Notes under the pieces: generated by a model
What the model was told of the DNA's origin: nothing
The model's database searches: none
The model's input: the letters and a program-made list of their open reading frames with translations, nothing else
Made by a program: the position numbers and the translations under genes
Source of the DNA: Eudorina sp. 2006-703-Eu-15
Taxonomy: Eukaryota; Chlorophyta; Chlorophyceae; Chlamydomonadales; Volvocaceae
Assembly: GCA_003117195.1 (NCBI GenBank)
Contig: BDSI01000025.1
Coordinates: forward strand, 514,898 to 578,897
Direction of reading: 5' to 3'
DNA length: 64,000 nucleotides
Shown here: piece by piece, positions 24,101 to 31,974 of the stretch
Numbering within the stretch: position 1 is the stretch's first letter
Layout: each line of letters begins with the position of its first letter

Positions 24101-27100
24101 GGCCTACTGGTTTGACTTCTTCGAGATGTACATGATTGAGTCCAGGGGCTTATCCGAAAGCGCCGCGTGCGTCGATGCTGGCGGTGTCTTCACGGTACGA
24201 AAGCAATGTGTGCGAGCGCGCCGACATACATATTATTTCCCCTAGCTGTATATATATACCATACTCCATATATATACCGTGCTGGAGTATATGCATGTTT
24301 AAAGAAAGAAAGAAGATTTTACTCCTGGACCGCTAATAAGCCCAAGCGTGTGTTACAGGGACAGCCGATGTAAGGGTTGGGAGTCGACATTGGTCGGTCA
24401 CCACTATTTTGTTCACACAGGTATTCGCCTGCGGCCCCTATCCGTGTTATCAGGCCCCCGAAACCGTTCCCTGGTGTGTGGCCGGACCCATTGGCCCGAC
24501 CCGTTTGACGCACACATCTCGCGATCTCGGGCTATCCTTTAACCGTGGCGCAAGGCCACTTGTACCGGGGGCAGACTCGGACCCGACTGAAGAGCCGGGC
24601 TGTTCAAGCGGGACTCCCCAATTCTCAACCATTCTATCCCGACCCGGATCGAACCGGCGATGGTCACAGACTCGATGCCGTAGGGAATGGCCAAGTTCGG
24701 TGGATATGCATTTTTTCATGCATACCGTACACATTTACTATTTATTACCTGATATATATGTAAGCCTTAGTGAACCCTACGTACCAGCGAATGCAACGGG
24801 AAGCCGCGTGACGGGGGGCAGTGACTGGGCCCTAGACAGCTGGATGTGTGTATGCGTGTGCTCACTAAAAATCGATGTTGTTGGATTGCGGGCCCATCGC
24901 TCACAGCAGGTGGATAGGCCAGGCAGCGTCTCAGCCCATGCAAGCAACGAAATTAAGCCTAGATAGCCGAGCAACGAGCCGCCGCGGCGTTTTTTATGTT
25001 GATTATTTGTGGGCGCTTCTCTCTCTTATTTTTTTAATTATGTTATTATATACTATATTATGTTACAAGTTATGCTACATGCATGATAATTCATGATATT
25101 TTTTTACAATACGTTATACTACCTACATTATCTTGTATTGTTATGTATTATAATTGTCAATATACTGACCACAAATAGAATACACACACTTGTGTATGTG
25201 CCTGGGGGCCGTCCGCCGCCCTGACCGCATGCATCAAGCCCCCCGGCCTGCTTACCGCGGCGGTTGTTCATACGTACGGTTGTACGTGTTTGCAGGCGGG
25301 CGCCAACGCGGCGTATCCTGGCTGTGGCTCTGGACGGTGCTGCATTGGCGCTTCAACACGCAACCCAGGTCGGTATGTACCGACGAGCCAATAATTGGAC
25401 GTCGCGAGCGAGGGGCTAGTTGAGCTCGGGGTTCTGCCTACCTACCTGCCAGGAACCTAAAAGGCGGTCAATACTCAAGCGGATCCTACGTCCTGGGGAC
25501 GCCTCAAGCCCCTCGCTCATCAACGACTTCACAGTCGGCCAGAAGGTTCGGTACATAGCGCAGTCGGTCATCCATCCAGATGGTTTCACCCATCCAGATG
25601 TACCAGATGGTTACTACGCTTATGTAGTAGCTTACAAGCAATTAATAGCTACATAATCAGACGAGCTCGACCTGTTGCGCGCCTATCTGCTAATAAACCA
25701 AATAAAGACGGACGCCTTCCCGATTTGCAACCGCAATAATGTATTTAATGCAGGCTGGCACGGTCTGACATACAGCGCCTTGGAGATGTCCCTGATCATA
25801 GGCGGCACATACACCAGACAAGCCATTTGCAAGCGACTGGGGGGCGTCTTCACGGTGAGATCCCATCCAGTCACTGCGAGTAGTGTGGAATGTGCGTGCA
25901 TGATGTAGTGATTGATTATTAGGTACTTCGACCCACCATGCACGAGCCCGGGGCATGGGTTTAGGGTTTAGAGTTGTCAACATTGTGTCGCCATCCATCT
26001 ATAGATGATATTTGATCACTGTTACGTACACGCGCGCACCCATACTTGCTTTACCGCACCGCACCGGATGGTCTGCTGCACGCAGGCCGGCTACAATGAT
26101 GCCTACAAGGGGTGCAGCAACCGCTTTCCGTGCTGCGTGCCATCAACTGCTGCGGAAGCGTGGTCAACCTTCACACGTGTGGCCGATAATCCATTCGGCC
26201 AGTCGCCAGGTATGTAGGTAATAAAGGTCGAACGGGGCTAGCTTTCGGCCAGTACATAATGTATGACTTCGACCTTGGGAATGAAGCAGATGATAATTGA
26301 CGCCAGGTCGATCGCGTGTGGCCGTCTTGGCCATTAATGTTAATCAGCAAGCACGGCAGGGTGGCGTGTACACGCACCCGGTCGTGTCAATTTGTGTCTG
26401 ATCCACTTGTGTCTGATCCGCGTCCGATCACACGTGTGACATTCAGATCCGTCCCGCTGTAGGGTGTCGATATATATAGGGGTTGTAGGGTCTATATATA
26501 GGGTCTACATATATTGGGGTTTATAGGGTTTATATAGGGTTTATAGGGTATGTAGGGTATATCTATCTATCTATATATATATCTATCTATACATATCCAC
26601 GTTTATATATACGGGTATACAGGGTCTATCTACCTCTATATACATATATAGGGTATCCCTACCTATATATATAGGGCCTATCTATCTATCCATCTATCTA
26701 TCTATCTATGCTGACGCTTTTTTGTCGACACAGCCCCGCCCCATATATATTATCTAATGCAGATGCGGTTCGGTGTGGTTACGGGCACCGCCCAGCCGCT
26801 GCCGCCATCGGTACAGACCCTTCCTTGCTTCCGGCCACGCACACATACATACACACGTTGGTAGATGCCAACTATCTAGCAACAACCATACATACCACAC
26901 ATCGCACGTTACCAATTACCTGACGCCACTGCGTGCACACAAACGAATCCCGTGTCCATGTGCACCTATCTACGCACCCGTGACAGGTGCTGTTGAGCTG
27001 GCAGCCACCCCAACATCCATGTGGGGAAGCACGAACATTGGCCCCGGCAAGCCATTTTCTGACCCTCTGGCCAAGTTAATCTGGTACCATGCCGGAGCGC

Positions 27101-28978
27101 AGTCAGGCTCCGCCACTGACATTGCGGCCTACTTCACGACGACATTCACTGTGTCATCTGACGGCACGAAGGCTGTGCTGACCGTCATTGTCGACGATGC
27201 GGCCGACGTTTTCCTCAACGGAGCGAAAATTGGAACGGTCGTCTGGGGCTGGGGTTTCCGCGGGTCGCTTCCAGGCACGTTCAATGTTACCCTCGCCAAG
27301 GGCTCCAACATGCTCACCATCCGCGCTAGGAACTACGAAGGCCCCTCTGCACTGATGGCTTCCCTCGTCACCACCGACGACAGCAGGACTGTGCTGACTC
27401 GCACAAGCAGCGCCTGGACGTTCGCGCTCGAGAGCTTTCGTAAGATTGACTCATGGATGGGACACCTGCGTGCATGGATGGGGCACCTACCTGGAAGCAC
27501 CATGATGTGTATGTGTGCGTGCGTGCATACTAGCGCAACCGTTCGTTCAGGTCAGCACTACTGCGTGCACCTGCTGCTTATTACATATATACATGCTTCA
27601 CTTCGTCTGTTTGTTGATTTTGCGCAGCTGACGTGAAGCTTGCCTTTGGCTCTTGACGGAGTAGACGGAGTGACCGAGCGATCGACGGACCTTAAATAGA
27701 GTTCTCCACGCATACATGTTCGTGTGCTTGTTAGTTTGGCCTGCTCAGATATGCTGAACTAAGAGTCATTTCACCACATGCACTGCAATGGCGTTAGTCA
27801 AGCATGGCGGTTATTATACTAGTTATTCGTCACAACGCCTGGTGCGCCGGTTGTTGCCTCCCATGCGACACTCCTGCTGCCCTTCTGAGCGCGAGCGCCC
27901 TGACTGGCGGATACCCTACCTGCAAGCATTCGCGATGCGTGAACTGTATTCGATTGGCTAGCTGACACATTCGACATACAGCGCTTACGTGACAAGCAAG
28001 TGACTCAAATTCGTCGCCCAGCCACACATACATACCCGCCCCAAGGGTACCTAGGGTTCACATTGCAGTCGCATTATTAGGCGCATGTATGCCTCTCTCT
28101 ATGGCTGTGCAACCGACCAATGACCCATGCACGCCCTCCCTCTGGCCTGCACCCATCCTCTGCGTGCAGCCTCTTCAGCCCCTGGCCGCACACGCCTACC
28201 AGATGACCTGAGCCCGGAGGTTCTCGCCTTCGATGCCTACAGCGGCGTCATCCTCTTCCCCCTCACCCCCCTTTACTCCTCCCCCCGGCCCTCTGTCACG
28301 GGCTGGCTCAGCATGCGAGGCAGCAGCTCCTCGCCGACTGTCTTGAACTTCCAGGGCAACTGCTCCCTTAGCAGGGACAGCAACAACACGATTGCTGACG
28401 GCATCACCTTTGACGGCGCCAGCTGCATCGGTGTCGCTGACGGCAACTTGCCGTCCACTTGGATAGGCACACCTGCCAGCGCCTTCACTGCTGTTTGGAT
28501 TGGCAGGCTTGAGGTTAACGCCTACAGCGGTAACGAGCAAATACTCATGACCCTCAGCCGCAACCAGACCGGCGACGTAGACCGCGAGCTGTACTGGAGC
28601 ACACAGCGGAGATTCACGTTCTCATATGCAACACCATTCGCGATGGATATCAGTGAGGAACAGGTTCCTGCGCCGCCGGTAGGGCAGTGGACGATGGAGG
28701 CGCTGGTACGGCACGAGGGCGCGACTGCGGCGTCATACTACCGCTTTGGGCGGACTGCGACCCAATCATGGAAGCAGCTGCCGATCAAGCCGTGTGGCCT
28801 AGACCCGGATGCTTTCGCAATCGGCGGCGACCCACTTGTTTACCCAGGAAGAATTAGAATATTTCTCAACGGGAAGGTCGCTGTAATACTGTTGTACAAC
28901 AGGGCTTTATCACAGGATGATATCGCCCGGGTGGCTGCTGTGTACGCGTCCCGTTTCGGCTGGCCGCTGCCTCAGTGA
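639..28978 (+). CDS. Giant modular extracellular subtilase (S8) with lectin-like, hydroxyproline-rich, Cys-rich, galactose-binding-like and LamG-like domains
   Basis: This is one multi-exon gene. Exons inferred from GT-AG borders and matching phases are 639-715, (about 1270-1351), 4611-4801, 5007-5157, 5686-5729, 6023-6121, 8308-8409, 8573-8905, 10282-10368, 11070-11211, 11473-11528, 11626-11663, 13551-13626, 13794-13826, 15646-15702, 16049-16197, 16779-16924, 17380-17588, 18433-18598, 18988-19153, 19691-21939, 22048-22183 and 22265-22584 (both tentative), 23337-23801, 24091-24194, 25296-25372, 25453-25550, 25754-25854, 26086-26209, 26987-27439 and 28179-28978. From 4611 onward these sum to an exact number of codons (about 2,390 residues). 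Domain order is S8 protease with PA-like insert, beta-sandwich, lectin-like repeats, GP- and SP-rich rods, Cys-rich modules, galactose-binding-like, LamG-like. Volvocine sporangin and hatching enzymes are subtilases that digest the mother wall, so a matrix-remodelling role is plausible, by inference only. At least one exon is missing between 1351 and 4611, and the start codon was not found. Confidence 0.72.
1270..1351 (+). pseudogene. Catalytic-Asp exon of the subtilase with apparent +1 frameshift
   Basis: After a pyrimidine tract and AG at 1268-1269 the DNA reads GAC ACA GGA AGG, which would be the DTG motif in phase with the preceding exon (ending 715, phase 0). That frame hits TGA after 15 codons. 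Moving over by one base gives MDNRQGGRYFHDDGESKI, which resembles the segment that follows DTG in S8 proteases (FxDD then KI). One extra base near 1282 would explain this. It may be a true inactivating mutation, an assembly error, or a mis-parsed small intron. Confidence 0.4.
1628..1663. repeat. Perfect 15-bp hairpin
   Basis: Arms 1628-1642 and 1649-1663 are perfect reverse complements (GTACGTGGGAGTAGT) with a 6-nt loop. It lies in an AT-rich intron of the subtilase gene. Confidence 0.7.
1675..1745. repeat. Tandem direct repeat, two copies of about 36 bp
   Basis: Two adjacent copies share TTGCTCCAAAT and TTTTATGCTTTCACGCT, differing by one internal base. The pair sits just downstream of the hairpin at 1628-1663, inside a large intron. 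Confidence 0.6.
3698..3780. repeat. Foldback element with about 36-bp arms
   Basis: TGAGCGCCTCATCACTTACA at 3698 is matched by its reverse complement ending at 3780, with an inner GACAAC/GTTGTC pair around a 7-8 nt loop. It is a candidate miniature foldback transposon in the intron upstream of the catalytic-His exon. Confidence 0.7.
6733..7446. mobile_element. hAT-like non-autonomous DNA element, copy 1, with 8-bp target duplication
   Basis: The element begins CAGTGTTGCTATC and ends GATAGCAACACTG, forming terminal inverted repeats. It is flanked by CCGTTAAT on both sides (6725-6732 and 7447-7454), an 8-bp target-site duplication as hAT transposons make; CAGTG termini also fit hAT. Its interior matches the copy at 14699-15209 in opposite orientation, apart from a 218-bp insertion at 6975-7192. 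It lies in the intron between exons 6023-6121 and 8308-8409 and has no transposase ORF. Confidence 0.85.
6975..7192. mobile_element. Nested small insertion inside the hAT-like element
   Basis: The copy at 14699-15209 lacks this segment. It is bracketed by TGGG on both sides (6971-6974 and 7193-7196), which looks like a 4-bp target duplication. The ends TTGTATAC and, reversed, TTGTAGTGTATAAC form an imperfect inverted repeat. A 41-bp stretch near its right end (7121-7161) recurs at 30575-30615. Confidence 0.6.
8046..8135. repeat. Short direct repeat
   Basis: TGCATAGATTGCCTGGTA occurs twice about 27 bp apart, the copies separated by AT-rich sequence, within a subtilase intron. Confidence 0.5.
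8308..10368 (+). CDS. Subtilase: protease-associated (PA)-like insertion (three exons)
   Basis: Exons 8308-8409, 8573-8905 and 10282-10368 are all phase 0. The middle exon reads GVLLVDLTEDGRPASCSYKA then ALSNAKAVIYIR, resembling the PA-domain pattern GKIVLVxRGxCxFxxKVxNAxxAGAKAVIIYN. In many plant and bacterial subtilases a PA domain sits between the oxyanion Asn and the catalytic Ser, exactly the place it holds here. The first exon (SIFTRGIFPAGETLPFLSIY) and last exon (FLKNQLMIIDYSTTSPYFFW) flank it. PA domains in subtilases modulate substrate access or dimerisation. The match is by pattern only. Confidence 0.6.
9090..9370. repeat. AT microsatellite, mainly (TATTA)n
   Basis: About 280 bp of almost pure A/T dominated by TATTA units with TATATA interruptions. 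It lies in the intron between 8905 and 10282. Confidence 0.9.
11070..15702 (+). CDS. Subtilase catalytic domain, second half (catalytic Ser)
   Basis: Exon 11070-11211 gives YSSSYGPTNRYKPDIVAPGN, the SSxGPTxxxxxKPDIVAPG signature. Exon 11473-11528 gives TQTGTSMSAPL with the catalytic Ser, and exon 11626-11663 continues VAGHLALAQQYFR. After a 1.9-kb intron, exon 13551-13626 gives DGFYPMGSSTFGESTAFNAS, 13794-13826 AVAIVGATSLE and 15646-15702 GPSPDRYQ, leading into GWGRFNL in the next exon. Phases agree throughout. This order (GTSMSAP, QYFxDGFYP, PSxDxxQGWGR) is diagnostic of S8 proteases. Confidence 0.88.
12230..12312. repeat. Tandem direct repeat
   Basis: Two back-to-back copies of a unit containing ATCACTCCTCAGTGTTCTTG and ending GACTCCTA lie within the 1.9-kb intron 11664-13550. 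Confidence 0.6.
12995..13182. repeat. 94-bp tandem duplication
   Basis: Two adjacent, nearly identical copies start at 12995 and 13089 with CCGCAAACGCCACCCATTAC. They share the internal run CAAGCGGCTTGCTGCGGCTT. They lie in the intron downstream of the catalytic-Ser exon. Confidence 0.8.
14017..14059. repeat. Perfect 19-bp GC-rich hairpin
   Basis: CCCGGCCTCTCCCACCCTT at 14017-14035 is the perfect reverse complement of 14041-14059, with a 5-nt loop TCCGG. Confidence 0.8.
14699..15209. mobile_element. hAT-like non-autonomous DNA element, copy 2, inverted relative to copy 1
   Basis: The same terminal inverted repeats CAGTGTTGCTATCTT...AAGATAGCAACACTG delimit 511 bp. Its reverse complement aligns along its length with 6733-7446 minus the nested insertion. 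The flanks show no clear 8-bp duplication, so this copy may be older or rearranged. It lies in the intron between exons 13794-13826 and 15646-15702. Confidence 0.8.
16049..17588 (+). CDS. Subtilase C-terminal beta-sandwich (fibronectin/P-like) domain
   Basis: Exon 16049-16197 starts GWGRFNLGNSLPLWNGDNN. Exon 16779-16924 gives YAALVWHDYPAD and LLINDLDFGYSVNGG, the LVWTDP...LVNDLDL pattern of the beta domain that follows S8 catalytic cores. Exon 17380-17588 gives NNVERIELITPGRDANFTFI and WSVVVMGHF, matching the NNVEqV...YaLVVtG end of that domain. Phases are continuous. Such domains stabilise the protease and often bind wall or matrix. Confidence 0.75.
16529..16598. repeat. Perfect 29-bp hairpin
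   Basis: Arms 16529-16557 and 16570-16598 are exact reverse complements (starting GCGGTTCGTTGGATGTTGAC) with a 12-nt loop. The hairpin is in the intron between 16197 and 16779. Perfect identity of the arms suggests recent origin or active foldback. Confidence 0.85.
17650..18300. other. GC-rich, pyrimidine-biased patch within an intron
   Basis: The intron 17589-18432 holds a C-rich stretch unlike the AT-rich introns around it. It keeps two overlapping + strand frames open (17667-18266 and 17693-18379). The predicted peptides are Pro/Ser/Thr/Ala-rich without a recognisable domain, and the flanking exons join in phase (0/0) without it. I take it as intronic, with an alternative or retained exon possible. 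Confidence 0.4.
18433..19153 (+). CDS. Lectin-like (ricin-B-like) repeat region of the giant gene
   Basis: Exon 18433-18598 gives AIGLSGGHCIAVTRSG. Exon 18988-19153 gives LYNGWCLGVVQTPAVPTDNT then LSLMDCGQRDKTQFAVF. A second version of the same pattern opens the next exon (CLESRSGSVDSGFTTKLCDE then QLQFFYLPLG). The WCL...LxxCxxxxxxQF spacing resembles beta-trefoil ricin-B repeats, which bind carbohydrate. No QxW is strict, so the family call is tentative. The splice phases (g|cc, cg|g) tie these exons to the rod exon downstream. Confidence 0.5.
19691..21939 (+). CDS. Hydroxyproline-rich glycoprotein rod exon of the giant gene
   Basis: A single 2,249-nt exon. In order it encodes a lectin-like start, a GPGPDPGPTPNPGP repeat block (DNA 20066-20490), two copies of a Cys-Trp module (CPDWLVPILK...WPCVN and CPRFLVPFFK...WPCVN, DNA 20520-20760), an acidic DPSPSPDRSDT repeat (20800-20970) and six or more PPSPPNPPQSPPPLPGPP units (21030-21930). 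(SP)n and PPSPPPP rods are typical of volvocine cell-wall and ECM proteins, where the prolines are hydroxylated and glycosylated and form stiff polyproline-II rods. The donor at 21940 (CAG|GTCAGT) is canonical. The rod presumably spaces the protease from the C-terminal binding domains. Confidence 0.85.
20066..20490. repeat. Coding minisatellite (GGACCAGGACCC-type units)
   Basis: Tandem 12- and 18-bp units built from GATCCAGGACCA and ACACCCAATCCAGGA encode Gly-Pro-rich hexapeptides. A large internal segment is itself duplicated (about 20092-20215 and 20308-20440). Confidence 0.85.
21030..21930. repeat. Coding minisatellite (Ser-Pro-Pro-Pro units of about 105-120 bp)
   Basis: Six to seven tandem units, each containing CCGCAATCCCCGCCACCACT and CCTCCAAGACCACCATCACC, vary mainly in the number of CCACCA triplets. 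They encode the PPSPPPP rod. Confidence 0.85.
22048..22584 (+). CDS. Tentative linker exons of the giant gene
   Basis: Exon 22048-22183 would read GRVCVGYLNAAGNRVVPSTY and joins the previous exon in phase (g|tg). Exon 22265-22584 would read RDEFHMQVIQHNRVVQGSRY and later CTIADETSLILCDNADRQ, which echoes the lectin-like LSLMDCGQRDKTQF pattern upstream. With these borders the phases connect to exon 23337. The 22264 acceptor (GAAG) is weak. A further open stretch at 22737-22905 could be an alternative exon. Confidence 0.4.
23337..26209 (+). CDS. Cys-rich region with a duplicated two-exon module
   Basis: Exon 23337-23801 encodes about 155 residues with NNVCVNKTSSCPYMCTNGS and a WEDVSVYRWTGSEWTGSW stretch; I do not recognise its family. 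It is followed by two copies of a module split over two exons each. Copy 1 is 24091-24194 (ending ACVDAGGVFT) plus 25296-25372 (AGANAAYPGCGSGRCC). Copy 2 is 25754-25854 (ending ICKRLGGVFT) plus 26086-26209 (AGYNDAYKGCSNRFPCC). Exon 25453-25550 links them. Both copies have identical splice phases (1 in, 0 between), so the module spread by exon duplication. The conserved C-x5-GGVFT-AGxNxAYxGC-x4/5-CC pattern suggests a small disulphide-bonded extracellular domain. Confidence 0.65.
26460..26720. repeat. AT-rich (TATAGGGTT)n / (ATCT)n low-complexity array
   Basis: Degenerate TATAGGGTTTATAGGG and TCTATCTATCTA runs lie within the intron 26210-26986. The GGGTTTA units recall degenerate telomere-type repeats, but spacing is irregular. 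Confidence 0.6.
26987..27439 (+). CDS. Galactose-binding-like beta-sandwich domain of the giant gene
   Basis: The 453-nt exon encodes a domain with FTTTFTVSSDGTKAVLTVIV, DDAADVFLNGAKIG, WGWGFRG and NVTLAKGSNMLTIRARN, ending LMASLVTTDD. This run (TFTV...ATLTIxxDDxADVYLNGxxxG...VTLKxGxNVLxIxAxN) is the standard pattern of galactose-binding-like/GH2-N-type carbohydrate-binding sandwiches. Phases match on both sides (g|gt in, c|cc out). Likely role is binding of wall glycans. Confidence 0.7.
28179..28978 (+). CDS. Terminal LamG/concanavalin-like domain and stop codon of the giant gene
   Basis: The last exon (265 codons plus TGA at 28976-28978) encodes a domain rich in FQGNCSLSRDS, GITFDGASCIGVADG and WTMEALVRHEG. 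It ends with GRIRIFLNGKVAVILLYNRA and SQDDIARVAAVYASRFGWPL, the classical GxIAEVLLYNRALSxxEI...YLxxKYG end of LamG-type lectin domains. A TGTAA motif follows 14 nt after the stop. The domain would bind carbohydrate in the matrix. Confidence 0.75.
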
Positions 28979-28991
28979 AATTAGCGCATCA

Positions 28992-28996
28992 TGTAA
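28992..28996 (+). terminator. TGTAA polyadenylation motif
   Basis: TGTAA is the usual poly(A) signal of chlorophycean nuclear genes. It lies 14 nt after the stop of the giant gene, so the 3' UTR would be very short unless another site is used. Confidence 0.45.
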
Positions 28997-31000
28997 TAAT
29001 AATGCGGATGGGGATGAGCGAGGGTAGCTGGTCATCATCAGGGATGGACTACGTAGCTAGATGGACGTACGAATAATGTACAGACGCTGGAGGATATATA
29101 CGTATATTCGATGTCTCTGAACATACGAATGTACATACGCTGGAGGACGGATGTGTTTAACAAGAAGCACACCCATAACCGCCCAGGTCACACTACTGAG
29201 ACGGATGGAAGATGCCGTGCGCACGGACGGATAGACGGATGTGTGTACATACTTCCGTAAATATTTATTTAGTTCCGCCACCGTATCTAGTTCCGCCACG
29301 TCCTCATTCGTTTTCGGTTCCCATAATGTTTGTCTGAGTTTGACTAGTCGTAGTTTAAGTACCGACTGTACGTACGTCGGTTGCCAAAAATCTGCCATTA
29401 TCAGTGGCAGCGGAGCCCTGCTGTATATTTCTATGGCTTGGGGTCACCCGAATCATCGATCGTACATATGCATACGGCGTTTCTGCTCGTATCACCGTTG
29501 GCGTTGGAATTTTGATGATAAGTTGCATAAGGAACCGCTTGAGCGGCTTGCGGTCGCACAGTGCATGCTCGTGATCGATCGATCGGACGATGATTCGCGG
29601 CGCCTTCCCGCCGTAGAAAGCCATACACATAAATGTATCAGCCGGGCAGGCTTCTTATATATGGTCTGCGATGAAGCGGCGGCCTCGCTCACCACACAAA
29701 TTGCGCCCACGCGTGAGCTCCTGGGGCCGCAAATATTCAGATGATGGACCCGTCAAATCGAGCTAGCGAGGGTGCATGCTGGGTTCCGTTGCTGGCGTAC
29801 GTTTGTGTGCGGTACGTATGTGCTGGATGGCTCTCGTCACAGCAGATGCACTGGTGGATGGTGATAGATGATCGATTGAGGTTCCGGCCGTTGACATTTT
29901 GCAGACCTCAGAGTGCGGCCCCCTTAACATATTTCTGCCAGGTTGAGTGGACATACATCGATGTAGCAATAATAATAATAGTTCTATCTACCCCACGCAT
30001 GCCGTGCGTCGCAGACCTGATCAGGTGGCCGGGGCGTGCCTGGGGCGTTGTTGGTTCCTTACCTGCATTTGTGTGCGGTTTTGTTCGTTCACGGCGGTGT
30101 TCATTTCAATTGTTCCAGGATATCAGGAAGGGACGACCGCTGTTCGTTACTTAAAAGGTCCCCAAATTCACTGTTGAGTTGTGCTCGGCTGCGTGATTCC
30201 ACGGCGATCAAGCTCCGAGTCCACCGCGGCCCCGCCGGCACCACGCACATTCCAGTCCAACACCTTTCCTCCATGCTACTGGGAAAATGCACTGTACGTG
30301 GAGGCTCCCCTGCCCTGCCCAAAACCCTGCCCTGCCCAAACCCCTCCCCTGCCCTGCGGGCGGACGGATAGCGCACATGCGTATCCGCGAAACTACGTAG
30401 GAATCGATGAAGCGATCGTTACAAGGGGGACCAGCAATTAAGCTGCTCGCTCCCCGTACAGTCGCAGACGGACTGTTCATCCTAGCATGCCGTGCACTAC
30501 GTAAGCAGGGAGCCATGCGAATAATTAATGAAAAAGCAGCCCTCATCTGTGTGAAACAGTGCAGATGTACATCGGAAAAGGACCAGCTGGCTGATGTCCT
30601 CCAATGACATGTCATATATATATGTACATACCCCAGGATACATACCCAAACACGAATACGAAGTAAACAAGCAGAACTGCGAATACAGACCTGTTCCGTC
30701 GGAGCCCCTGTGGTGTGCAACTACGTCCGACCCCAAATCATGTCCGGAAGCGCCTCCATTGCACCACCAAAACATGCATTATGTCGTCTTATACTTGCAT
30801 TTGGGTCGTTGCAACAGTGTTCACGTGAGGATTTGCGTCGCGACGGTTAACGGGACCCGGGTACGTTCGTCCCCTAATCCAGAAATACATTTATCATATA
30901 TATACGTTAAAATGATCAAATCAAAATAGTAGTATGATTATGTTACATCTCGATCGGTCGCTCGAGGAACGGTCGGTCTGACGGCATGCTCCCTTATTAC
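28997..31000. other. Intergenic spacer left of the retrotransposon
   Basis: No convincing exon was found. It holds a partial direct repeat around 29065-29155 (ACGCTGGAGGA units), CCTGCCC-rich repeats at 30305-30360 and a 41-bp block at 30575-30615 that recurs at 7121-7161. Composition is still like the left region, until the retrotransposon begins at 31001. Confidence 0.6.
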
Positions 31001-31212
31001 TGACAATTACAGAAGTTCCCCGCTTCGGTTGGAGAAGTTGAGGTACGGCGGTACGGCGCCCGGATTCAGGAGCGCGCGAGATGTAACCAAACCTCCACGC
31101 AACTCTAAGCCTCTTCTTTGCTCTCTACACATTTCTCATCTCTATTTCAAGTACGTTGCGCATAGCGCTCCTCGGCGCGGCGCACGTTCCAGCAAGTTTA
31201 ATTCAAAAAAGG
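31001..31212 (+). repeat. Split direct repeat A1 (left terminus)
   Basis: This 212-bp stretch starts TGACAATTACAGAAGTTCCC and ends TTTAATTCAAAAAAGG. It matches A2 (40333-40544) except for two substitutions near 31077. It forms the left end of the element. Confidence 0.95.
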
Positions 31213-31974
31213 AGACTGAAGTGACCAAGGCCGCCGACAACCAAGACCTGAGGACCTGGATTTCTTCTCTTCCTGATGGCTGCCACAGAGGTGAGTGCAG
31301 GGAGGGATTCAGGTGCAGAGCCGCGTTTGACCTCGCCGCCCGATTCGGGCGCGCGCGGCTAGCCGCGGTGTGTTTGGGGTGCTCAGTCCCTGCAGGCCCC
31401 ATCCGTTCGGTTGGATTTATCAGGTGATCAAATGCGCGGGAAACGTCTTTGGTCCCCGCACGCCGACGCGCCCGGGCCCGGTCGCGGCCCGGGCCGCAAG
31501 CTCCGCTTCCGCTCCTAGAAAATAGTTAGGACCTTCGCTTTGTCGGCCTTATTTAGAGTTTTCCTAGTGGCTCCCGCATCCACTGGGCAAGGGAAGGGCT
31601 TGGCCGTGAAGCGTTTGCGCGGGCTGGAGCATCACCCTAGGGGCATCGCGGCTTAGTGGCGTTTTTTGGCGTTTCTTGAAGCTCCCGGTCTGGCCCGCTT
31701 TTCTGTGTAAGCAGGTCGATTTGGTTTGTGGTGTCGACGACAAAGAGCCGCCGCCGCCAGGCACCGAGAACGAGCGCCCCGCCGGCCCAGCCATCCATCG
31801 GTCATCGGAAGAAAGACGCCTCGAGCCACAAGGCGCCAGAGACCGTGAAGGCGCGCGCGACGCCCAGGTCAGAAGGGCTACAGGCCGACGGACGGGCAGG
31901 GGGTTGGTTAGCGGTCTCACTTTCTCTGCGTGCGCCCCTAAGGGACCCGGGTGAAGGAAACGAGTCCTCTCGCG
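31213..31974. other. 5' leader of the retrotransposon
   Basis: About 760 bp between A1 and the GC-rich repeat array, with no ORF I can support. It presumably forms the untranslated leader of the gag/RT transcript. Confidence 0.5.

Noticed and set aside
24421..24473. Possible Cys-rich exon (VFACGPYPCYQAPETVP)
   Set aside because: Skipping it gives GGVFT|AGANAAYPGC, exactly parallel to the second module copy, with correct phase; including it breaks phase.
24600..24690. tRNA-like B box on the - strand (GGTTCGATCC)
   Set aside because: No acceptor stem, D arm or A box can be paired around it.
29741..30371. Overlapping ORFs between the subtilase gene and the retrotransposon
   Set aside because: No recognisable domain, splice pattern or codon bias; they behave like chance frames.
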